Below the pieces are notes generated by a model, which did no database searches, had not been told where the DNA came from, and was given only the letters and a program-made list of their open reading frames with translations. This document shows, piece by piece, positions 50,701 to 59,700 of a stretch of 64,000 nt of DNA. Location: positions 3,770,001 through 3,834,000 of the forward strand of contig NC_010524.1 of the NCBI RefSeq assembly GCF_000019785.1, read 5' to 3'. Every line of letters begins with the position of its first letter. Within the stretch, counting starts at the first letter, position 1. The position numbers and the translations under genes are program-made. This DNA is from Leptothrix cholodnii SP-6 (GTDB lineage Bacteria > Pseudomonadota > Gammaproteobacteria > Burkholderiales > Burkholderiaceae_C).

Positions 50701-53700
50701 GCGCTGAGCGTCAGGTCGTCGCCTTCCACCAGCCCGGCGAGGCTTGCGCCGGCCGTGTTGACGGTCGCGTTGACACCGCCGTCGTAGACCTTGCTGCTGG
50801 CCGTCACACCGCTGACCGTCAGAGCCTTGGCCGTGATGTCGGCCGTCGTGCTCGCCTGGTCGGTGATGCTGTAGTTGCCGAGGTCGGTGCCGCCGTAGCT
50901 GCTGCTCAAGGTCACGGCCTTACCCGTGCCGACGTTCTTGTCGGCGAACGTGCCCGTCGCGCTGAGCGTCAGGTCGTCGCCTTCCACCAGCCCGGCGAGG
51001 CTTGCGCCGGCCGTGTTGACGGTCGCGTTGACGCCGCCGTCGTAGACCTTGCTGCTGGCCGTCACACCGCTGACCGTCAGCGCCTTGGCCGTGATGTCGG
51101 CCGTCGCATTCGCCTGGTCGGTGATGCTGTAGTTGCCGAGGTCGGTGCCGCCGTAGCTGCTGCTCAGCGTCACTGTCTTGCCGGTGCCGACGTTCTTGTC
51201 CGCGAACGTGCCCGTCGCGTTGAGCGTCAGGTCGTCGCCTTCCACCAGCCCGGCAAGGCTTGCGCCGGCCGTGTTGACGGTCGCGTTGACACCGCCGTCG
51301 TAGACCTTGCTGCTGGCCGTCACACCGCTGACCGTCAGAGCCTTGGCCGTGATGTCGGCCGTCGTGCTCGCCTGGTCGGTGATGCTGTAGTTGCCGAGGT
51401 CGGTGCCGCCGTAGCTGCTGCTCAAGGTCACGGCCTTACCCGTGCCGACGTTCTTGTCCGCGAACGTGCCCGTCGCGCTGAGCGTCAGGTCGTCGCCTTC
51501 CACCAGCCCGGCGAGGCTTGCGCCGGCCGTGTTGACGGTCGCGTTGACGCCGCCGTCGTAGACCTTGCTGCTGGCCGTCACACCGCTGACCGTCAGCGCC
51601 TTGGCCGTGATGTCGGCCGTCGCATTCGCCTGGTCGGTGATGCTGTAGTTGCCGAGGTCGGTGCCGCCGTAGCTGCTGCTCAGCGTCACTGTCTTGCCGG
51701 TGCCGACGTTCTTGTCCGCGAACGTGCCCGTCGCGTTGAGCGTCAGGTCGTCGCCTTCCACCAGCCCGGCAAGGCTTGCGCCGGCCGTGTTGACGGTCGC
51801 GTTGACGCCGCCGTCGTAGACCTTGCTGCTGGCCGTCACACCGCTGACCGTCAGCGCCTTGGCCGTGATGTCGGCCGTCGCATTCGCCTGGTCGGTGATG
51901 CTGTAGTTGCCGAGGTCGGTGCCGCCGTAGCTGCTGCTCAGCGTCACTGTCTTGCCGGTGCCGACGTTCTTGTCCGCGAACGTGCCCGTCGCGTTGAGCG
52001 TCAGGTCGTCGCCTTCCACCAGCCCGGCAAGGCTTGCGCCGGCCGTGTTGACGGTCGCGTTGACACCGCCGTCGTAGACCTTGCTGCTGGCCGTCACACC
52101 GCTGACCGTCAGCGTCTTGGCGGTGATGTCCGCGCTCGTCGTGGTCTGGCCCGTGATGCTGTAGTTGCCCACATCCGCGCCGTCGTAGCTGCTGCTCAGC
52201 GTCACTGTCTTGCCGGTGCCGACGTTCTTGTCGCCGAATGCACCCGTCGCGCTGAGCGTCAGTTCGTCGCCTTCCACCAGCCCGGTGAGGCTTGCGACTG
52301 CCGTGTTGACGATGGCGTTGACGCCGCCGTCGTAGACCTTGCCGCTGGCCGTCACACCGCTGACCGTCAGCGACTTGGCCGTGATGTCGGCCGTCGTGCT
52401 CGCCTGGTCGGTGATGCTGTAGTTGCCGAGGTCGGTGCCGCCGTAGCTGCTGCTCAAGGTCACGGCCTTACCCGTGCCGACGTTCTTGTCCGCGAACGTG
52501 CCCGTCGCGCTGAGCGTCAGGTCGTCGCCTTCCACCAGCCCGGTGAGGCTTGCGACTGCCGTGTTGACGGTCGCGTTGACGCCGCCGTCGTAGACCTTGC
52601 TGCTGGCCGTCACACCGCTGACCGTCAGAGCCTTGGCCGTGATGTCGGCCGTCGTGCTGGCCTGGCCGGTGATGCTGTAGTTGCCGAGGTCGGCACCGTC
52701 GTAGCTGCTGCTCAGCGTCACGGTCTTGCCCGTGCCGACGTTCTTGTCCGCGAACGTGCCCGTCGCGCTGAGCGTCAGGTCGTCGCCTTCCACCAGCCCG
52801 GTGAGGCTTGCGACTGCCGTGTTGACGGTCGCGTTGACGCCGCCGTCGTAGACCTTGCTGCTGGCCGTCACACCGCTGACCGTCAGAGCCTTGGCCGTGA
52901 TGTCGGCCGTCGTGCTGGCCTGGCCGGTGATGCTGTAGTTGCCCGCACCCGCGCCATCCAGGCTCAGGTTGCCGAGCGTCACCGTCTTGCCGGTGCCGAC
53001 GTTCTTGTCGGCGAACTCAGCGGTCACCTGGCTGGCGTCAAGGCTGACCGCGTCGCTGCCGATCACGCCGACCAGGCTGCCGGCGCTGCCGACCGTGGCC
53101 AGGGTGTTGCCGTCGTAGACCTTGTCGACGGCCGTCGCGCCGGTCACCGTCAGGGCTTTGGCCGTGATGGTGGCCGCCTGGCTGCCGGCCGCGAGCACGT
53201 AGTTGCCCGCTTCGGTGCCGCTCAGGCTCAGGCCGCCGAAGGTGACGGCGCTGGCATCGGCCACGTTGACGCCGTTGTAGGTGGCGCTCGCGGTGCCGAC
53301 GAGGCTGACGCTGTCGCCGGTGTAGCGACGGCCATCGCCCGTGCTGCCGCTGCCGACCGCCTCGGCCGCCAGCAGGGCGGCGCTGCCGATCGGGGTGGCT
53401 TGGGCAGTGCCGTCGTAGACCTTGCTCGCGGCCACGCTCAGGCCCGTCAGGGTGACGGTCTTGGGCGTGATGTCGGCCGTGACCGAGTCGGTGCTGATGG
53501 TGTAGTTGGCCGCGTCGGCGCCGCTCAGGCTCAGGCCGCCGAGCGCGACGCTCTTGGCGGTGCCGACATGGCGATCGACGAAGCTGCCCGAGGCCGTGCC
53601 GCCGATGGCGAGCGTGTCGCCGGTGAGGTATTTGCCGTCGAGGTTGGTGGCGCCTCCGCCGGTCAGGCTGGCGGTGCCGCTGACCGTGGTGGTGGTGCTG

Positions 53701-56700
53701 CCGTCGTAGACCTTGCTGTCGGCGGCGAGGCCGGCCACGTTGATCGCCTTGGCCTGCACCGTGAGGGTGGCGCTGCCGGTGGTGACGGCGATCTGGTAGC
53801 CCAGATCGCTGGTCAGCGTGCCCTGGCCGCTGAGCGTCAGGGTGTGCGAACCGACCGGGATGAAGCCCGCGCCGGACGCCGTGTAGCTGCTCGTGGAAGA
53901 GGCCAGGCTGCCGGTGGTGGCGCTCGCCAGCGTGTCGCCGTCGATCAGGCCGCTGATGTTGACGCCCGGGGCGCTGCCCGGCTGGCCGTAGGTGATGGTC
54001 GAACCCGCGCCGAGCGAGGCGGTCAGGGTCGGCGCCACGCTGTACAGGAACCAGTCGCCGGCGCTGGCATAGGCGGGGTCGGAGCCGGCGCTGTAGCTCT
54101 GGTTGTAATGCTTCGAGTAGCCCGTCATGCCCTCGGTGGTGTCGACCGGGCTGGCCGAGTACACGAGGTAGCGGCCGGTGCCCGCGTCGATGCCGGTATC
54201 GGCGGCGACGTTGTTGACGAAGTCGCCTGCGGCGGCCATGACGAGCGTGCCGCTGGCGTTGGTGACGGCCTGGTCGAGCACGACGTCGGTGGCGCTGCCG
54301 GCGGCCTGCAGCGTCATGCCGCTGGTGGTGGTGAGCCCGTCGACGGTGCCCACCGATCCCACGGTGAGGTTGCCGCTGCTGGTGCGCACGTTGGCCGTGC
54401 CGACCGTGCCGGCCAGCGTGCCGATGGTGTTGCTGCCGGCGTTCAGCGCCACGGAGCCGGTGCCGTCGAGCAGCAGTTGCGTGGCGTTGAGCGTGTTGCC
54501 GGCGTTCTGCGTCAGCGCCGCGCTGCCGTGGGCGGCGAGTTGCAGCACACCGGTCGCTGCGGTGATCGATGCGCCGTTGGCGAGCGTGATGGCACCGTCC
54601 GTGCCGGCCACGGTCAGCGTGCGGCCGGCGGCCTCGGCCGAGGTGACGGCGCCCGACAGCGTCGTGCCGCCGCTGCCGCCTTGCAAGGTCAGGTCGGCGT
54701 CGAGGCTGCTGCTGCCGCTGCGCAGCATCGCAGCCTGCGTGAAGTCGAGTGTGCCGACGGTGGTGGCGCCGCTCTGGTCGGCGCGGCCGAAGACGATCTC
54801 GGCAAAGCCGCTGGACTGCTGGATCACGCTGCCCATCTCGGCGCCGGTCATCGCCAGGCCGCTGCCGCTGGCGCTGCCCAGGTCGACCGCGATGCTCGCG
54901 TCCGATGCACCGACCGAGAGCGTGGCCGTGTTCGAGCCCTGCAGCACGGTGTCGCTCTGCAGCGCCAGCCCGCCGGCCAGCCCGGTGTAGCCGCGGGTTT
55001 GCAGCGTGAGCGACTCGGTGGCGCTGCTGCCGATCGTGGCGCCTTCGTTGAAGCGGATGCCGCGGCCGTTGCCGGCCGCGTCGATGCCCTGGTTGACCAC
55101 CGAGATGCTCGCGCCGTCGAGGTTGGACAGGCGGATGTCGCCGGCGTCGTCGGACGTCTTGTCGGTGCTGGCCAGCAGGGTCAGGCTGACGCTGCCGGTG
55201 CCCGCATCGATGTGGCTGCCGGCCTGCTGGACGATCTCGGCCACGCAGGTGGCGCAGTCGGCGTCGACCACACCGGCGGCCAGGCTCTGGTTGGCGATGG
55301 CGGTGAAGTTGCCGTTGTCGGTGCGAATGTCGGCATAAAGGTGGATCGAGCGACCCGCCTCCAGCGTCAGGTCGCCGCCGTTGCCGCCGGCCGAGGTGGT
55401 GATGTCGCGCAGCACCGTGATGTCGTTGCTGGCCTGCAGCGTGACGTCGGTGCCGGCATCGAGCAGGCCCGTGAGGGCCGCCGGCGTGATGACCACGTCT
55501 TCACCGGTGTTGGCCGAGAAGCCCAGCAAGCCGGTGCCGGTGTTGCCGCCCACGCCGGTGTAGCCCGCGTTGTCGCCGGCAAACCAGCTGCCGGCCCAGT
55601 TGGCCCCGCCGCCGGTGTTGACCTGATCGGCGCTGTCGGGCGCGGTGTTGCTGTCGCTGACCAGCGTCAGCGCCAGCGCGCGGCTGCCGTTGTTGCCACT
55701 GGTGGTGTTGGGCGTGGTCCAGATCAGCGGCCGCCAGGCGACCTGCTCGGCGCCGGTCACGGCGGTGGGCAAGAGCGTGGCGTGCACGTCGGTGCTGTAG
55801 CTGTAGCCGTCAAAGCTCGACGTGTTCATGCCGTCGGCTGCGGAGGCGAATCCGATCATGCTGTTGCGCCAGCTCACCGGCCCTGCGGCGCCCTGCGCAC
55901 CGGACAGCAAGGTGATCGCACCCACGCCGGGCACGCCGCAATAGGCCAGGTTGCTCAGCAGCAACTGGTCGCCGGTGGCCACGCTCTGCCCACTCACGTT
56001 ACGGGTCAGCGAGATCAGCTGGGCGCCGACGCCATCGCCGGCGACGTTGCCGACCACGCTGTTGGCGGCCGAGACCACCGCACCGGTACCGCCTTCACCA
56101 AATGCGTGGCCGGTGCTGCCGTCCACCCAGGTCACCGCGCCAGCGCCGGCACCACCGCCGGCGATGTCGTTGGCATTGGTCCAGTCGGACGTGCGCACGA
56201 GGTAGTTCGTGTAGCTGCCGTCACTGAGCACCTGGACGCCGGAATAGATGATGGCGGTGTAGTACCAGGGGTCGTAACTCGACAGGCCTCGGCCGACGTG
56301 GTCGCCGGCACTGGCCCCGACCAGGCTGTTGCCGACGCCGACCTCGCCGACGATGCCGCCTGCCGTGCCGTAGGTGACGGCGCCCACTTGCGAGGTGGCG
56401 CCGTTCGACCACCAGGGGCTGGCCACCACGTAGTTGCCGGCGGCCAGCGCCGTGATGCCGGAGGTCACATAGTGTTGAAGTGAGTAGGGGTCGACGAAGG
56501 CCGCATACGACACCGCGTCGCCATGCTGGGATCCGACCAGCGAGTTGCTCGCGCTGATGCTGCCGCCGGCGCTGCCATCCTTGAGCAGCCCGTTGCTGCC
56601 GTCGATCCAGGTGGCGGCGCCGAGCGAGCTGGGGGCTGAATAACTGTCCCAGGCGGCGGACTGGTTCCAGAACGGCGAGCCGATCACGGCATTGCCGTCG

Positions 56701-59700
56701 GCCAGCACGGTGACACCGCCCAAGCCGACGCGGTCACCGGCCTGATCGGAACGGCGGTCGGTCCAGTCGTACGAGAAGTTGGAGCCGACCAGTCGATAGA
56801 CATAGTCGCTCGGCAGACTGAAGCCGAGACTGCCCGAGGCGATCTCACCGACCAGGCTGTTGGCGGCCGACACCGTGCCGGTCACGCCGGCCGTGCCGCT
56901 GCCCCAGGTGACGGCACCGCGCTCCTCGTTCCACTGCGGATTGATCAGCAGGAAGTTGCCGTTGGCGAGCTCCGCCACGCCGTCGAGCGGAAGGCGAAAG
57001 CCCAGCACATCGTCGGTGTGGTCACCGACCAGGCTGTTGGTGGCACCGAGCGTGCCACCCTGGCTGGCATCGGCCAGCGTGCCGGTGGCGCCGTTGATCC
57101 AGGTGACGGCGCCGGCGCGCGTGGCGCTGCCGTTGTTCCAGCTCGGGCTGCCGATCAGCGCGTTGCCGTTCGACAAGGTCGCGACGATGGGTTTGGCGTT
57201 GTAGGCGAAATGGCTCGTCAGGTAGCCCCAACCGTCGGACTCGATCTGCGTGCTCGCCACCGAAGTCGTGCCGTAGTTCTTGCCGGCCACCGGATAAGTC
57301 CAGGTGCTGCCGTTCCAGTAGGCGAAGGTGACGTTCCAGCTGGTGCCGAGCTGATAGGGCCCGAGGTTGCGTGTGCCGGTGGGGGAGTAGCTGTCCGAGT
57401 TGCGGCTGCTCACGACCGGCACAACCCAGGTGCTGTCGGCCAACGTGCCGAGGCGGTCACCGGCCGACACCAGGGCTGTGTGGGTGGCGTCGGTGAAAAC
57501 GTCCTGGGTGCTCCCGACCAGGCTGTTGCCCGCACTCACGGCGCCGGTGGGCGCACTCGCGCCGAGCCAGCTGATCGCGCCGCGGCCGTTGCCCCAGCTG
57601 GGGCTGATGGCCAGGAAGTTGCCATCCTGCAGGGCCGTGCCGAGCAGGCCGACGTGGTCGCCGGTGGTGGTGAGTTGATAGGTCGTGTCGGTATAGACAG
57701 CAGCGTTGACGGTGTGGCTGCCGGTGACCGTGGCGTACTGGTCGGAGGTGCTGCCCACCAAGCTGTTGCCCGCGCTCACCGAGCCGGCGATGCCGGCGCT
57801 GCCGTCGGCCCAGGTCGCGGCGCCCTTGCCGGCATCCCAGCTCGGGCTGCGCACGACGTAGTTGCCGTCGGCGAGCACGTCGACGGTGGCGGTCGGGTTG
57901 GCGTACCACGGCGTCGTGATCGGCGAGGCACCGTCCACTGGGTTCCCCAGCACGCGCGAGTACGAGCCGACGTAGCTGCCGACGTAGTCGCCGGTATTGC
58001 TGCCGACCAGGCTGTTGGTGCTCGAAACCGCGGCGCCGTTGGCGCTGCTGCCGTGCACGTCGCCGTTGCTGCCGTCGACCCAGGTCACCGCGCCATAGGC
58101 GGTGGTCGAATACTGCGCGCTGCTGCGGTTGCCCCACAGCGGGCTGAGCACGATGTAGTCGGTGCGCAGGCCATCCGCACCTGTGGCGCCCACGCCGATG
58201 GCGCCGCCCGAGCCGACCTGTTCATAGTCATCGCTGCCGACAAGACTGTTGCCGGCCGAGACCGCCCCGCTGACGCCGCTGGTGCCCGAACCCCAGGTGA
58301 CGGCGCCGGCATCGGTTGCGCCGGCAGCGGTGTTGTCCCAGGTGCTGGAGACGACCGCGTAGTGGCTGCCGCTCAATTCGAGCACCGACGCGCCCACGCC
58401 ATCAGACGCCGTGCTGCCCACCAGGCTGTTGGCGGCCGACACGCTGCCGGCGACACCCGCTGCGCCGTCGCCGAACGTGACCGAGCCGCGGCTGCCGCTC
58501 CACGAGGTGTCGACCACCAGGTAGTTGCCGTTCGCCAGTTCGGTGATGCCGTCGGTGGTCGCGAAGGTGCGTGTCGACGAGGTGGTGCTGTAGCTGTACG
58601 GGCTGGGCACGAGGTCGTAGGTGGCGGTCGGCGTGCCGATGCTGTTGCTGCGTGCGCCCAACCCATCCCCCGCACCACCGATCAGGCTGTTGCCGCCGCC
58701 CACGGCAGCGCCCGTGCCGGCCTCGCCGAAGGCCCGGCCGGTGCTGCCGTCCACCCAGGTGACGGCCCCGTTGGGAGCGTTCTCGAGATAGCGCCCGACC
58801 GCGGCATTGCCGCTGTCGGTCCAGTACGGACTGGCCACCAGGTAGTTGCTGTCGATGGCACCCACCGGCGTCACGCCACCGCTGCCGACGAAGTCGTAGG
58901 CATTGCTGCCCACCAGGCTGTTGCCGCTCGACACCACCCCGGCCGTGCCTCCCGCACCGGACCAGGTCACGGCGCCGGCATAGGCCGCAGCGCCGTTGCT
59001 CCACTGCGGGCTCGCGATCACGTAGCTGCCGTCGTCGAACAGCGTCAGGTTTCTGCCGATGGCGTCGCCGCCGGCACCGGGCGGTGTGCTGCGCCGGTTG
59101 GTGGCGCCGGCCGTGTAGGTGAAGGGGAGCGAGGCGTCGAAGCCGATCACGTAGACCTTGTCGCCGCTGGCATCGGTCGACACCGGCGCCAGGGTGCGGA
59201 TCGGCGTAGCCCCTGTCGTGGCCACGCTGGCCGACACCTCGGCGCCCGCTGCACCGGTGAACAGCGCGCCGGTGGCGCCGTTCATCCAGGTCACTGCACC
59301 GCGGCCGTTAAACCAGTTCGGCGTGGCGATGGCGACATTGCCGTCGGCCAGTTCGTGCACGGTGGTCGTGCCGGCAACGGCCACATCGCCCCACGGCTCG
59401 TAGGTGGACACCTTGCCGAGCTGGTCATTGGCGGTGACCGACACGCTGGCTCCGGCCGTGACGGTGCTGCCGCTGTAGCTGTAGCTCGTCACGCTGTCGG
59501 TGTTGGCGGTGCTGCCGACCAGGCTGTTGGCCGCACTCACCAAGCTGCTGCCGGCCGCCCCGGTGGCACTTTGCCAGGTGATCGCACCGGCCGACGCCGT
59601 GCTGCTGGCCGTGATGGCGTAGGCGCTGGGTGTGCCGATGGTGGACGAATCGCTGGTCGACGTACCGAAGACGTTGACGCCGCTGACCGTGCCGTACTGC

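Noticed and set aside
46675..53756. A CRISPR-like or satellite array
   Set aside because: Units are 258 bp, directly adjacent, without spacers, and remain in one reading frame; they are coding YDG modules.
46008..56483. A 3491-residue open frame on the plus strand
   Set aside because: It is the antisense of the giant exoprotein. The 258-bp repeats and GC-rich third positions keep the opposite frame open; its composition (Arg/His/Asp/Ala-rich) is that of a shadow frame.
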